A stretch of 64,000 nt of DNA from Smittia aterrima. Taxonomy: Eukaryota > Arthropoda > Insecta > Diptera > Chironomidae. Position numbers and translations under genes: made by a program. Under the pieces are notes generated by a model. That model was not told where the DNA came from, ran no database searches, and saw only the letters and a program-made list of their open reading frames with translations. Where the stretch lies: the NCBI GenBank assembly GCA_033063855.1, contig CP093831.1, forward strand, positions 6,510,001 to 6,574,000, given 5' to 3'. Positions 21,436 through 31,894 of this stretch are shown piece by piece; the first letter of the stretch is position 1, and each line of letters begins with the position of its first letter.

Positions 21436-22680
21436 AGGCCATCGTAATCTACAATAACATTTAAACTTTATTTTTAAGAACTATTTGCATTATCAGAAAG
21501 GTTCTGCGAAATTATTCACAATACCCTGACATACATGTATCTCTGTGGAAGCTTCAATCAATCATAAGGAAACTGTTATGCCAACTATTCGCAAGCACAT
21601 TCTGTTTGATGAATTATCAACTGCTTCGCACCATCTGAATCGAAAGATCTAGAATATTATTCTCGCTTAAAATTTCGATGAGAGATCTCTCACATCATCG
21701 CTAAACTGCTAATAAAGAAAGATATTTTTATATTATAGATCCATATGAGCAGTTACAGGATCCGCAGTCACTCATATTTAAGTTTGATTCACTTCCCACC
21801 AAAAATCTTTCTTAAGTTTTAGCTTACAATGAACATGAAACTGTTCGAGAGTTTTGCGTTTAAAACATTAACACAATGACGAAGAAAAATGATTCATCAA
21901 TGTTTATGAAAAAATTATTGTCAAAATCTTATTTTCTGGAGAATCAGAAGGCGAATTAAACTTTCCTCAAAAATTAAGAACTTGCTGAATATTTCATGTT
22001 TATTCAGAGTCTCATTCAAAAAAAAATATGAATTTTTAATGAAACAGTTTTCACAATGCTTCATGAATGTTTCGAAACAATCACAAAGCTCGTCGTCGTC
22101 GGTCTCATTTCTTCTTTTCACTCTCAAGCCAACTTGACGCCGAAACTTCTTTTTCAATGTCAGTTTTATTTTTCTTTCATTTGTTTGATTTCTGATGAAT
22201 ATATTCTATAAATTCAATCTTTTCAGGTACTGGGTCAACGTTTCGTTATCCTAATGATAACAAGTCTGTAATGAAGATATTGGCAAAAAAAGACTGAAGT
22301 GATTCCAGATGTCACAATTTGTTATTATTCCGCTTTATTGATATTTATCTTTGTTGCGACCAAGAAGGAGAATCAAAGGATTTTCACTATAACTACAGAC
22401 AATTGCAAAACATTTCCACAGAAAATCATGGAAACTGAAAGATCTTTCAATGCTAACTCATGCGATTGATGTCAAATTTTTATAATGTGACGTTCGAGAT
22501 AATAAAACTTTTTTTTTTCATGTGAAGAAGCTCCTTTCGGACATTGAAATATTTCTCTCCGATGATTCTCTCTGTTTTTGTTTTCTTCTTATTAACCAAG
22601 AGCCAAATGCAAAACATCATCGCTAAATTACTTTTATTTCAGTTTCCGGACGATATTCAACAAGTAAAGTTGTTCAAAAA
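21436..22680. repeat. Spacer between receptor copies B and C
   Basis: Holds a 35-codon remnant ending LSTASHHLNRKI (also at ~24020-24126), a 38-nt fragment of microprotein D, and the ~0.9-kb repeat described at 17134. In this copy the exon-like ORF near 22228 is frame-shifted. No intact gene. Confidence 0.6.
21738..21775 (-). pseudogene. Fragment of microprotein D exon 1
   Basis: These 38 nt are identical to 17096-17133, covering the ATG and the codons for MSDCGSCNCSYG. To the left the match jumps to sequence resembling the intron/exon-2 boundary of microprotein D, so the middle of the gene is deleted. The fragment marks where the receptor duplication carried along its neighbour. Confidence 0.7.
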
Positions 22681-23811
22681 ATGACGCTAAAAAAGTTATG
22701 CGTAGTTCTTGCAATCATTATCTATTTGAGCTTATTTGCAGTTTTCATACTTTTCCGTGAAGAATCCGAGGAAAATTATGAAAAGTTTTTTAATTTGGTT
22801 GACAAATGTGATAATGACGACTATGAAGAAGAAAACGATAAGCTCACGTCTTGGGAATTGTTTTGCTGCAAATGGCATAAGTTCATTTCAAATATTGGTG
22901 AGTGAGCCCAGCCCGTTCGAGAGTCTAAAAATAATTTAATGATTTAATCATTATCGCAGTTTTGGTCGTGGCAGCATTGCTTCTCATTCTCACTACTGTC
23001 ACTTATGCGAGAGGATCAACAAAAAACGGGAAATTCATCGCATATGTGGTCTTTGGGTTTCTCTTGATGATCTTCAATCAAATTATATATCGCGAAAGAT
23101 ACTTCAGAGGCCAATACATCATTGCGAGATTCCTTGTCATATTTGGAGCGGCGATTGCTGTAATTTGGTTGACTGTGCTATGCTTTGAATCTTGGTACAC
23201 TTCTAGGTGAGATTAGAATTGAAATAAACTTTACTGACTTATGACTTTACTGAAATATTTTATTTTAAATTAAGACAAAACTCAGAACCTTCAGATCGTC
23301 GATTCAGATACTACAATTGGTTTGCAATCGGGTTCATAATCTACACAACCTTGGAATTTCTAATCATGAGCGGACTGGAAGGCGTGCAAGGAATGCATAT
23401 TATAGATGTCTGCTTCTATATGTCATTATGCGCACCGTTACTGCTTGACCTTGCTTTCTTGATCGTTGCAGCAAGAAATCGTTGTAAAGAATCAAGAATT
23501 TCTGATGAAGATGACAACAAATCTCATCATGAAATCCAAAAGTAAGCAAATGCTTTTTTTAGAAATTTTAATTTAATAATAAAACGAATTTTTTATTTAG
23601 ACTTTGGGTAATCTTTGAAATCTACGCAATCATCGTAATCGCATTCGTCATAAATGGATATTGCCGATTCGGATACGATGGCTACATAATGTTAATTATC
23701 GCTGATATCACAAATTCATTTTCTTCAATTCTTATTGTGACAATATTAGTCATCGACAAAAAAGTTCGTTTGTTGTTCAAGGGAACTGAAAACTTAGTTG
23801 CACTTCATTAA
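22681..23811 (+). CDS. Methuselah-like 7TM receptor, minimal ectodomain (copy C)
   Basis: Four exons (22681..22897, 22960..23206, 23275..23541, 23601..23811) give 313 residues. It is closest to copy A, sharing the GLEGVQGMHIIDV loop that is shortened in B, but it ends at ALH like B. TM3 motif VIWLTVLCFESWYTS and TM7 tail VRLLFKG are kept. Introns are 59-68 bp in all copies. Three intact copies with conserved splice sites suggest retained function. Ligand unknown; the lack of an ectodomain argues against binding modes proposed for Methuselah itself. Confidence 0.68.
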
Positions 23812-24591
23812 AGGCCATCGAAATCTACAATAAAATGGAAACATTGTTTCTAAGAATTATTTGCATCATCAGAAATGTTCTACGAAATTATTCACATTGC
23901 CCTAACATCGCTCTCGAACTGTCATAAATTCAATTGGAAAAGTAACTTGACGCCGAAACTTATTTTTCTATTTCTGAGTTTTATTTCAATTCAAGAGTTT
24001 AAAACGATTGCTAAATATGTGGAAGCTGCAATCAATCCTAAGAAAACTGTTATGCCAACTATTCGCAAACACATTCTGTTTGATGAATTATCAACTGCTT
24101 CGCACCATCTGAATCAAAAGATCTAGATTATTTGACTTGCTTAAAAATTCGATTTGAGATCTCTCACATGATTGCAAGGATGCGGATGCAAGTTCTTCTA
24201 TCGCAGCAGGAACAATCATCATCGTCGATCATCTCCCAAACAAACGCAATCCTTTCGTTTTCGACTAAAATTTCAAACTAACTGATTGTGAATAGGGAAT
24301 CAGAGATAGCTGCCGTTATCGTATTCGCTTTATCAATTTCGGTTGATTACGTATACCGGAAAATAAAATTTAAGGTCAACTACTGGGCTTGTTGTACACC
24401 TGTCATTGCATCCAATCTGTTATTCCCGAAGTCTGTAAAGTGTTTTGAAAATATTATGTTTGAACACATTGTCTGTTTTTGACAATAACATTTTCTTAAA
24501 TATCTTTAGCCTGGAAAGTTTTCAGTAAAAACAAATGAGAAAAGTTGATGAAACAGTCTTACTCAGTCTACAACGCGAATAACAATCATTT
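23812..24591. repeat. Spacer with decayed repeat pieces
   Basis: Contains a longer version of the LSTASHHLNQKI remnant (ORF 23875-24126), the segment also seen at 19150-19320, and a 64-codon ORF at 24288 inside it. Copy comparison shows mostly amino-acid-changing differences and internal deletions, so I treat these as decayed fragments. Confidence 0.5.
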
Positions 24592-26216
24592 ATGAATTCT
24601 CTTGCAATTAATAATCGAAGAAGAATGTCGATCTCTCGTAGCAATAGTAGAATCACTGTGAAGGTTTTTGGAATCATAATTTTATTTCTCGTCCTTCAAG
24701 TTCTCTTCTGGTCAAGCTCGAAAAATGCTCGGAGTGCAAAAGAATGGAAAGATCGAGCAGTTGAGAAAGTTGTAGAGATCCAGCAGATCTTTCAACCAAA
24801 CAAAGAGGTAGACGAATATATTGAAGAGGTTGAAAAAAAAAAGTTTGAGGAAAAAGTTGATGACGAATTTTCAAGGTTTGCAAATTACAAGAAAATTAAA
24901 AATATTTTAACACTTATTAAATTCTTTCTAGTTTCTTCATCAATTGTTATGATAAAGATTACAAGACGAAATTTATTCAACACGGTAGATATTTTCTGTT
25001 GAAGAATTATGTGAAGTCGACGAAATATTTCAAATGCGGTGAGAGTATCACGTTTTCTACGCATGGCGATTACACATTTTTGAATAATCTTGTGCCATTA
25101 CTTGAACGATGGAAGGCTCCGATCAGTGTAGCTTTGTGGGCTCCACGAGAATTGTACCAAATAACTCTCGACTCTATCGCTTTTCTACGAAAATGTCATG
25201 ATAGCAGTTTGTTAGTTCAGCAGTTTGTATCGTTTCACGTCTTTTTCGAAACAGAACATTTTCCAACTTCTGTTCAACGTGACTTTGAAGAACTCGAGGC
25301 TCTCTATGAATGCCCAGCAATAGAACCGTTTGCAGATGGGACGCAAGTTATTTATGCAAAAGCTCTCAGCAATCTCACTTATCCAGTCAATGTTGCGAGA
25401 AATCTGGCGAAAGAATCTGCATTAACACATTTCATACTGGAAAGTGATTTTGATTTCTATCCGAGCATTGACTTAGTTAAAAACTTCTTGGCAATGGTCG
25501 AGAAAGATCCAGAGCTTTTCGATAAAGAGAAAAAGTAATTTTAATATTAAAAAGTAAAGAATGTTTAACTTTCATTTATCAATTTTAGTGTCTTCGTGTT
25601 ACCAATATTTGAAGTCACACAATTACAAGCGATTCCCTCCGACAAACATGAACTTCAAAAGTTATTCAATGCAGGTTCAATAAATTGGTTTACTAGCAAA
25701 TATTGTCAATTGTGTCACGACGTGCCGAGCAAAACAGAATGGCTTGAGGAACACAATGAAAGTGATATGATAATCGTCTCATCAAATAAAAGAAAAGGAT
25801 CACAATTCAATTGGGAGCCGATCTACATCGGAACGAGTGCTGAACCTTTGTTTGATGAGCGACTTGATTGGGAAGGCAAAAATGACAGAAAGCAAAAGTC
25901 GTACACAATGTGTCTTCTCGATTATAATTACCACGTTCTCTCAAATGCTTTTCTAGTGAGGAAACGTAGCGCAGTGACTTTGGACAACGCCAATCCCGAC
26001 TTTGAGGCCAGATCGATTGCTTTATTAGAGGAAAAGATTTTGCCGGAAACAAGAATTTTATTTGGTGACAACATCGACTGCAGGGCAAGTGGAATAAGTA
26101 ATAAACCTCAACTAGAAGCTTTCCAGCCTCAAGAATTTATGAAAAAAATATTTGCTGAAAATAATAATTTTAATATGGATCCAGAAGACGCTGAGAAACT
26201 CTTGAAATCGCTTTGA
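24592..26216 (+). CDS. B4GAT1/LARGE-type glycosyltransferase (GT49)
   Basis: Three exons (24592..24875, 24932..25534, 25589..26216) give 504 residues. A short cytoplasmic N-terminus is followed by a type II signal anchor (about residues 24-43) and a coiled stem. The catalytic domain has ESITFSTHGDYTFLNNLVPL, a WKAPISVALWAP strand and the nucleotide-sugar site LESDFDFYPS, with a DxD. Then come a LCHDVPSKTEWL Cys motif and a QPQEF tail. Family role: Golgi beta-1,4-glucuronyltransferase that primes matriglycan on alpha-dystroglycan; insects have several GT49 paralogues whose acceptors are mostly unknown. All catalytic elements I can identify are present. Confidence 0.85.
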
Positions 26217-26332
26217 AGACTTTTTTTTAACGGAATTCAGTTTCAAAATAAAAATGTAAACAAGTCGAATGTGAAATAATAAAATTATTTTTTTTACTCA
26301 GTTCCTTGTTCTCGAAGTTAATTTTTGAAGAA

Positions 26333-27385
26333 ATGAATCCTTTTGTGTTTCTTGCCGAGGACGTTTGGTCGTTAGTGTTTCAACATCTAACAGTGAGAGA
26401 TATTTTAAAGTTTTCGCAAGTGTCAACTTTCTGTGAAGAAATTGTTGGAGAATCGAACGAATGCATGAAGAAAATTTGGTTGAAGCTTTATTCGCCTCTT
26501 GATGATGTTGAGACTTTAATGATAAGCAAAAGGAAATATCAAAACTTTAAGATACAGCGAGGTTTGCCGGAGAAATGCAATGAGATCTTCAAAATGCATC
26601 GATGGCGACGAGTAATGATGAGAGATGATCACAACATGAGCTACGAGATATTTATCGATTTTATGGAACAACTGGCGAAAAGTGTTGAGGAAATCGACTT
26701 GTGGGACATTGGAATTATCGTGGATGCTTCTCCGATGAATTTCCCAAGATTAAGAAAACTTGAGTGCAACCTAACAACTCCTCAAACTTTGTCAATCTTT
26801 TTTGGCAAAAATCCTCAGCTAAAAGAAGTCAAGTTGGTATCAAATTCTACTCAGTTTAGCCATGATTTAGAAGATTTCTTGGATTCTGGTGACGGCATCG
26901 ATAAATTCTTCGAGAGAAATCCGCAAATTGAAAACCTTCAGCTCAACTCACTTAATCAAATATTTAGTTTACAGAATCTTCAAGAGTCCATTAAGCTAAG
27001 AAAGTTAAGCGTAGAGTTAAGTTTTAAAGAGGAAGAGAAAAAGGGCTTTTTAAATTTTCTCTCACGCCAGACAAGTCTTGAAGAGATTTCCTTCCTATGT
27101 ATCAAAGATTGGACTATGTTCGTCAAAGCGATGAACGTAGCAAGAAGTTGCAAAGTCCTGAAATTGAAAGATATTTTGTTGAACGAAAACTGCAAAAATC
27201 TTCATGTCCTTCCGAACATGATTGCAGTCGTAATTCCACAATATCCCATATATGCATTGGATACTTTGTTGAAGTGTTTTCCAAATCTCAAGCGAATACA
27301 AGTCGAGAAACATCCGTTTATTCACAGCATGAACATTACAAAACTCACAACATTAAGAGCATCAAAAATTTCATTTCAGTCTTAA
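26333..27385 (+). CDS. F-box/LRR-like protein
   Basis: A single exon encodes 350 residues from the first ATG (MNPFVFLAEDVWSLVFQHLT). Residues 5-45 form an F-box (two helices with LxxxVFxxLTVRDILKFSQV). The remainder consists of irregular leucine-rich repeats (LRKLECNL, NPQLKEVKLV, NPQIENLQLN, CFPNLKRIQV). Family role: substrate receptor of an SCF (Skp1-Cullin1) ubiquitin ligase, with the LRRs binding the target. It is intronless in an intron-rich neighbourhood. Target unknown. An upstream in-frame TTG at 26306 is not a likely start. Confidence 0.75.
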   Translation: MNPFVFLAEDVWSLVFQHLTVRDILKFSQVSTFCEEIVGESNECMKKIWLKLYSPLDDVETLMISKRKYQNFKIQRGLPEKCNEIFKMHRWRRVMMRDDHNMSYEIFIDFMEQLAKSVEEIDLWDIGIIVDASPMNFPRLRKLECNLTTPQTLSIFFGKNPQLKEVKLVSNSTQFSHDLEDFLDSGDGIDKFFERNPQIENLQLNSLNQIFSLQNLQESIKLRKLSVELSFKEEEKKGFLNFLSRQTSLEEISFLCIKDWTMFVKAMNVARSCKVLKLKDILLNENCKNLHVLPNMIAVVIPQYPIYALDTLLKCFPNLKRIQVEKHPFIHSMNITKLTTLRASKISFQS

Positions 27386-27550
27386 CTGCGATTACTGTAA
27401 TGAAGGTTTATGTCAATAAAGATTGTGATAAATAAAATAAATTTACAATATTTTACTTCAATCTTATCATCGTCGAGATTATTTGATAAAAGTTTTCTAT
27501 CGAAATATCGTCAACAGCATTGTAGTTTCGCAAACATCGAGCAGAACACA

Positions 27551-28717
27551 ATGTGAGCTTGTCCACAGAAACGAATTCATTTTTAGTAATTTAAGCTTTT
27601 CAGGGGTCGACACTTTCTTTTTCTTTTAATCATCGGAGCTTTGATCACTTCAAATTTCGCTGCTCGTTGCGTTTTCCATCAACATTCACCAATCGTTTAC
27701 GCTTGTCGTCTAGAGAACGGATTATTCTTGAACGAATATGATGGATTCACAATTGAAGGCGACCACATGCAGAGTAGAAGTGATGACGACGTTAGGCTCG
27801 TCTATGTTGTGAACTCAACTTTAACTCATGTTCCTCAACAAATATTCGATCGGTTTACTCGCTTAACTTCAATTGAATTCATCAATGTTGGACTAAGAGA
27901 CCTTCATCAGTCGTGGAGAAATTGCAGTAACTTAGCGAATATTCGAATCGAAAGTAACAACATTCGATGGATTCCCGCAAATATTTTTGAATTTTGCAAC
28001 GTTCAGACTTCAATAAGCTTAGTTCGTAATCAAATCGAAGAAATCGCTCAAAATGCATTTCACGACTTGTCGCGTCTTCTATATCTTTCACTTGAAGACA
28101 ACAACGTTAGAACTATTCATCCAAACACTTTCGTTCCGTTGAGAAGTTTGCAAGTTCTCAATTTAGATTCGACAGGAATCGAAGATCTTCATATGGCAAC
28201 TTTCTGGCCGCTGAGAAATCTTTTGAAGCTTTCATTAAGCTTCAATCGTTTCTCGATAATCAGATCAGGGACATTCTCTAATATGCCACTTCTTCAAACG
28301 ATTCGAATGGAGAGCAATCTTAATCTCACGAGAATCGAGAGATTCGGATTTAACCAAATGAATTTTCTTCACACGATTCATATGCAAAACGGAACTTTGG
28401 GTCGATTAGAGACTGAATCGTTTGAAAAGCTTCCGAGACTTCAAAGATTTGATATTCGTAGCCAGCGATTGACTGAAATTGAGAGAACATTCCTTGAAAT
28501 ATTTCCGCTCATTGAAGTTTTTGATGTTCGCAACAATATTTGCGTCGATGAGAAGTTTTTAATTTTATCGAACGAGAATGTATCGCGAGTTGAAGCTGCT
28601 TTAGAAAACTGCTTTCTTAGATTTGAAGAGTCTTTGACGACTCTCGGAGGTTCTTCAATAAACCTCACGCTGACTTTGCTTATCTTTCTCTATTTAGTGA
28701 TAAAATTTATTTCGTAA
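27551..28717 (+). CDS. Secreted/GPI LRR protein 1
   Basis: The body (27604..28717) reads as a signal peptide (HFLFLLIIGALITSNFAA), an N-terminal Cys cap (CVFHQ, YACRLENG), about ten leucine-rich repeats and a C-terminal cap with two Cys. It ends in a hydrophobic tail after SSINLTLTLLIFLY, consistent with a GPI signal. No ATG lies in frame in this exon. A 51-bp intron (27553..27603, gtgagc to ttttcag) would create a start codon split AT|G, giving 371 residues. It is paralogous to the five LRR genes that follow. A surface or immune recognition role is plausible, but only by analogy. Confidence 0.72.
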
Positions 28718-29057
28718 GAGATTTGAAATAAAGTTGGACTCCCGTTCAGAAGTTTCAGTCTTTATCAGATCGAAAAGCTTGTTTGATTCCAAGATAGTCT
28801 GATAATAATTTCGGATATTGGCTGACCAACTTTTTGGAGACAAACGAAAGGTTTCTTTATGTGAAACTTCTGAAGATAACATGGCCACCCAGCAACTCCC
28901 TCGACTATCAAGAGTCCATGATAATTCACTTAAATCGCTTTTCTGATAAAATCAAATTCAATTTTGCTTCACTCAATTTCAGTTGAGAAAAATTATTTCG
29001 CCACGTAAGTTGAAAATTATTAAAATCTTCTATTTTTAAAAAGAAATTTATTGCAGC
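28718..29057. other. Spacer and 5' UTR intron of LRR2
   Basis: A probable 5' UTR intron (donor gtaagttg near 29006, acceptor ttgcag just before the ATG of LRR2) mirrors the intron at the start of LRR1. Nothing else is seen. Confidence 0.4.
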
Positions 29058-30179
29058 ATGCGATCATCACTGCTCATTCTTCTAATTGCGATAGCTGCTC
29101 ATTCAGCTTTTGCTAATCGCTGCGTTTATTTCGACCAAGTGGGCGAGGGATACACTTGTCGTTTAGAAGATGCTCTTCACGAAAATCCAAATGCTGCGTT
29201 TGTGATTCAAGGAGTTCACTTGCAAGGCCGAACCAACGCTGATGTCCGAGTTCTCTTCACTTTCAACTCAGTGTTACGTATCATTCCATTGCAAATTTTT
29301 GACCAGTTCCCAAATCTCGAACAAATTCTTATCAACAACGCTGGATTACAAGAGCTTAACGCGCCTTGGCGTAACTGTGCATCATTGACAACGATTCGTA
29401 TCTCCAACAACTTGTTGCCGGCTGTGCCAAGAGGCATCTTCGAATACTGCAACAATGTCAGAACTCTTACGCTCACTAATTCGACTGTTCAACAAATTGA
29501 TCCGTTGGCATTCAACTCTCTTTATAGTCTGGAGAGATTAGAGATTACACAGAACTCAATTATGTTCTTGCATCCTGATACCTTCGAGCCTCTTCAGAAC
29601 TTAACAACTTTGATGCTGCAAGATAATCAACTTAATCGTCTTCATCCACGCATTCTCACACCATTGCGCAATTTAAACACAATCAACCTCAATGGAAATC
29701 AAATCGAAAGGATTGAATCTGCGACTTTCCTCAACCTTCCATCACTTCAAACAATTCAAATGGATAACAATCCTTATCTTTATGAGATTGAGCCATTTGC
29801 CTTTGCAGTTTTGCCTTATTTGGATAGTTTAAGTTTGAGAGGCAATGCCATTACCACTTTGACCAGTGGATCATTCTTAACATTACCAACACTTCGAACA
29901 ATCAACATTCGTGATAACAAATTGAGAAAGATTGAAAGAGATTTCTTCAAAAACTTCCCAAGACTTGAAAGCATTGATCTTCGCGAGAACGTGTGCGTTA
30001 ATAATTGGAAACGTTTATCGTCAGACAGAGAAGACGAATTCAATGATTACCTTGAAGGATGTTTCGAAAGATTTGAGAATCCTGACCAAACTACGACAAC
30101 GACAACAGGAGCGTCATCGATCACGTTGAGTTTTTCTCTTGTATTATCAGCTTTTGTTCTAACTAAACTCTCAATGTGA
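29058..30179 (+). CDS. Secreted/GPI LRR protein 2
   Basis: A single coding exon of 373 residues. Signal peptide (LLILLIAIAAHSAFA), N-cap Cys pair (CVYFDQ, YTCRLEDA), the family-specific FVIQGVHLQGRTNADVR strand, about ten LRRs of the LxxLxLxxNxI type, and a C-cap with Cys in ENVCVNNWK and LEGCFERF. A Thr-rich linker leads to a terminal hydrophobic segment (SSITLSFSLVLSAFVLTK), typical of GPI anchoring. Its last ~60 codons are duplicated at 33330, marking the left edge of the local tandem duplication. Function unknown. Confidence 0.82.
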   Translation: MRSSLLILLIAIAAHSAFANRCVYFDQVGEGYTCRLEDALHENPNAAFVIQGVHLQGRTNADVRVLFTFNSVLRIIPLQIFDQFPNLEQILINNAGLQELNAPWRNCASLTTIRISNNLLPAVPRGIFEYCNNVRTLTLTNSTVQQIDPLAFNSLYSLERLEITQNSIMFLHPDTFEPLQNLTTLMLQDNQLNRLHPRILTPLRNLNTINLNGNQIERIESATFLNLPSLQTIQMDNNPYLYEIEPFAFAVLPYLDSLSLRGNAITTLTSGSFLTLPTLRTINIRDNKLRKIERDFFKNFPRLESIDLRENVCVNNWKRLSSDREDEFNDYLEGCFERFENPDQTTTTTTGASSITLSFSLVLSAFVLTKLSM

Positions 30180-30272
30180 GTGATAGAAATTTCTTGAAAA
30201 AGACAAGAAATAAAAAAGATTTATAAATAAATCAAAATCTTCTTGAACGTCACGTTTAAAATGTTATTGGTT

Positions 30273-30301
30273 AGATAAAGTGATAACACTGAATCTTATC
30301 T
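30273..30301 (+). promoter_or_regulatory. GATA-site cluster upstream of LRR3
   Basis: AGATAA, TGATAA and an inverted CTTATCT fall within 29 bp, about 90 bp before the LRR3 ATG. The cluster is kept in the duplicated promoter of LRR5. Such sites bind GATA factors, which in insects often drive fat-body, gut or blood-cell expression. Confidence 0.45.
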
Positions 30302-30389
30302 GTAAAGCTCAGTTTTCAACTCTTTATTTTTTCCATTAGCTTCAACATAGTAGTTGCGTTCAGTCAGAGTTTTGTGCATTGGAATTAAC

Positions 30390-31487
30390 ATGAAATCAAT
30401 CTTGTTAACAATAGTTCTTGCAATTGCCATTTCGACATCGTTTGCTGCTGTCTGTGATTTCCACAACACATTTTTATATGGCTACTCTTGTCGATTGAGG
30501 GACGGAACATTCTTGAATCCCGATGATCCTTTTATCATCGAAGGAAATCATCTCGAGAATAGAACTGACGATGACGTAAGACATCTCGTCACAATCAACT
30601 CAACTTTAAATATTGTGCCGCAGCAAATATTCGACCGCTTTCAATACTTGCGACATATCCAAATATGGAACGCTGGTCTAACTGATTTACATCAACCTTG
30701 GCAGAACTGCTCGCATATGTCGATAATCTCTATATCAGGAAACAACATTACGAGGATCCCTGGTCGGATCTTTGAAGCTTGTCCTTTCGTTGTGACTTTC
30801 TCGCTAAGAAGCTCTCGAACAACTGAGATTGATCCACTTGCGTTAAGCGGATTGACTTATGTTCGAACGATTTTTATTGAATTTAGTTCCATAAGGACAT
30901 TTCATCCGGACCTCTTCAAACCTTGTCGACATGTGGCGCGGTTAACTTTTTCCTATGCTGGACTCGAGAGAATTCATCCGAACACTTTTCGAAGTTTAGA
31001 ATTGGTCAATTCGATACATCTGGATTTCAATAAACTGAGAACAATTGAAACAGGAACCTTTCTGAACCTTCCAATTCTTCGATGGGTCAGCTTCAGACAT
31101 AATGCAGAACTTACTTCAATTCAAGAATTATCATTTGGAGCTTTGCCTTACCTCGAGTGGATCGATTTCTCTCACTCAAATCTGACTGAGCTGAGAGCAA
31201 ACTCATTCACAGTTCTCCCCAGAATCAATAGGCTTAAAACAGGCGACAATCGTATTGGACAGATCGAGAGAAGTTTCTTCCAGAATTTTCCAAATATGAC
31301 ATCACTTGATGCACGTAGAAACGATTGTGTAAATTTGCTTTGGTTTCGTTTACTTGATCCTGAACTTCGAGAATTCGAGGAATGCTTTTGGAGATCTGAA
31401 GGGATGCCATCAACTTTAGGTTCTTCCACACTTTCGATAAGTTTAGGAATGATTTTGATGTTGTGTCTTTTTAAAATTTGGTTTTAG
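30390..31487 (+). CDS. Secreted/GPI LRR protein 3
   Basis: A single exon of 365 residues from MKSILLTIVLAIAIS. Signal peptide, N-cap Cys (CDFHN, YSCRLRDG), FIIEGNHLENRTDDDVR strand, ten LRRs, C-cap Cys (NDCVNLLW, FEECFW), then a short hydrophobic tail (STLSISLGMILMLCLF). Its near-identical duplicate is LRR5, 3334 bp downstream. An in-frame upstream TTG (30354) is ignored. Several asparagines in NxS/T context suggest glycosylation. The six-gene family looks like an expanded set of cell-surface LRR proteins; ligands are unknown. Confidence 0.82.
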   Translation: MKSILLTIVLAIAISTSFAAVCDFHNTFLYGYSCRLRDGTFLNPDDPFIIEGNHLENRTDDDVRHLVTINSTLNIVPQQIFDRFQYLRHIQIWNAGLTDLHQPWQNCSHMSIISISGNNITRIPGRIFEACPFVVTFSLRSSRTTEIDPLALSGLTYVRTIFIEFSSIRTFHPDLFKPCRHVARLTFSYAGLERIHPNTFRSLELVNSIHLDFNKLRTIETGTFLNLPILRWVSFRHNAELTSIQELSFGALPYLEWIDFSHSNLTELRANSFTVLPRINRLKTGDNRIGQIERSFFQNFPNMTSLDARRNDCVNLLWFRLLDPELREFEECFWRSEGMPSTLGSSTLSISLGMILMLCLFKIWF

Positions 31488-31888
31488 ATAAAAATGAACG
31501 AAAATAAAATTGTTTGGAAAAAAAAAATTCATGAAATTCTTAAAGTTTTATTTCATTCGTCAGCAAACTAATTTTAAATCACTTCTAAGTATTGCAAAAA
31601 CGTGACCAAATTTGACGTCAAAAGAAAATTTATTTGATAACGAAGAGCAAAGGTTGAAAAGCTCTTCAATGAATCAGAGCTGTCGAAATATTTTTTTTAA
31701 ATGATTTTGTTGTTTTGTCAAATGACGTCTCAGTTAATCTCGCGATAAATTGACTGATAAGTTTTATCTTATCGTAAATTTCATTAGATATCGAAGAGTT
31801 CATTCGTTTGTTTTGCTTAAATTCACGAGACAACTTGTGGTCCCATAGTTCAACGAATCAGTTGGTTAAATACCTTTGACTTAATCAG
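31488..31888. other. Spacer with LRR4 promoter
   Basis: Corresponds to the LRR6 promoter (34825-35222) by duplication. Includes TGATAA and a double TTATC (31755-31773), matching 35093-35111. No ORF of note. Confidence 0.5.
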
Positions 31889-31894
31889 ATTATT

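Noticed and set aside
23875..24126. 83-codon ORF ending LSTASHHLNQKI
   Set aside because: The partial copy at 21540-21653 differs mainly by amino-acid-changing substitutions and an internal deletion, which fits neutral decay.
24288..24482. 64-codon ORF downstream of receptor copy C
   Set aside because: It falls in a repeated segment also found at 19280, where the frame is not kept.
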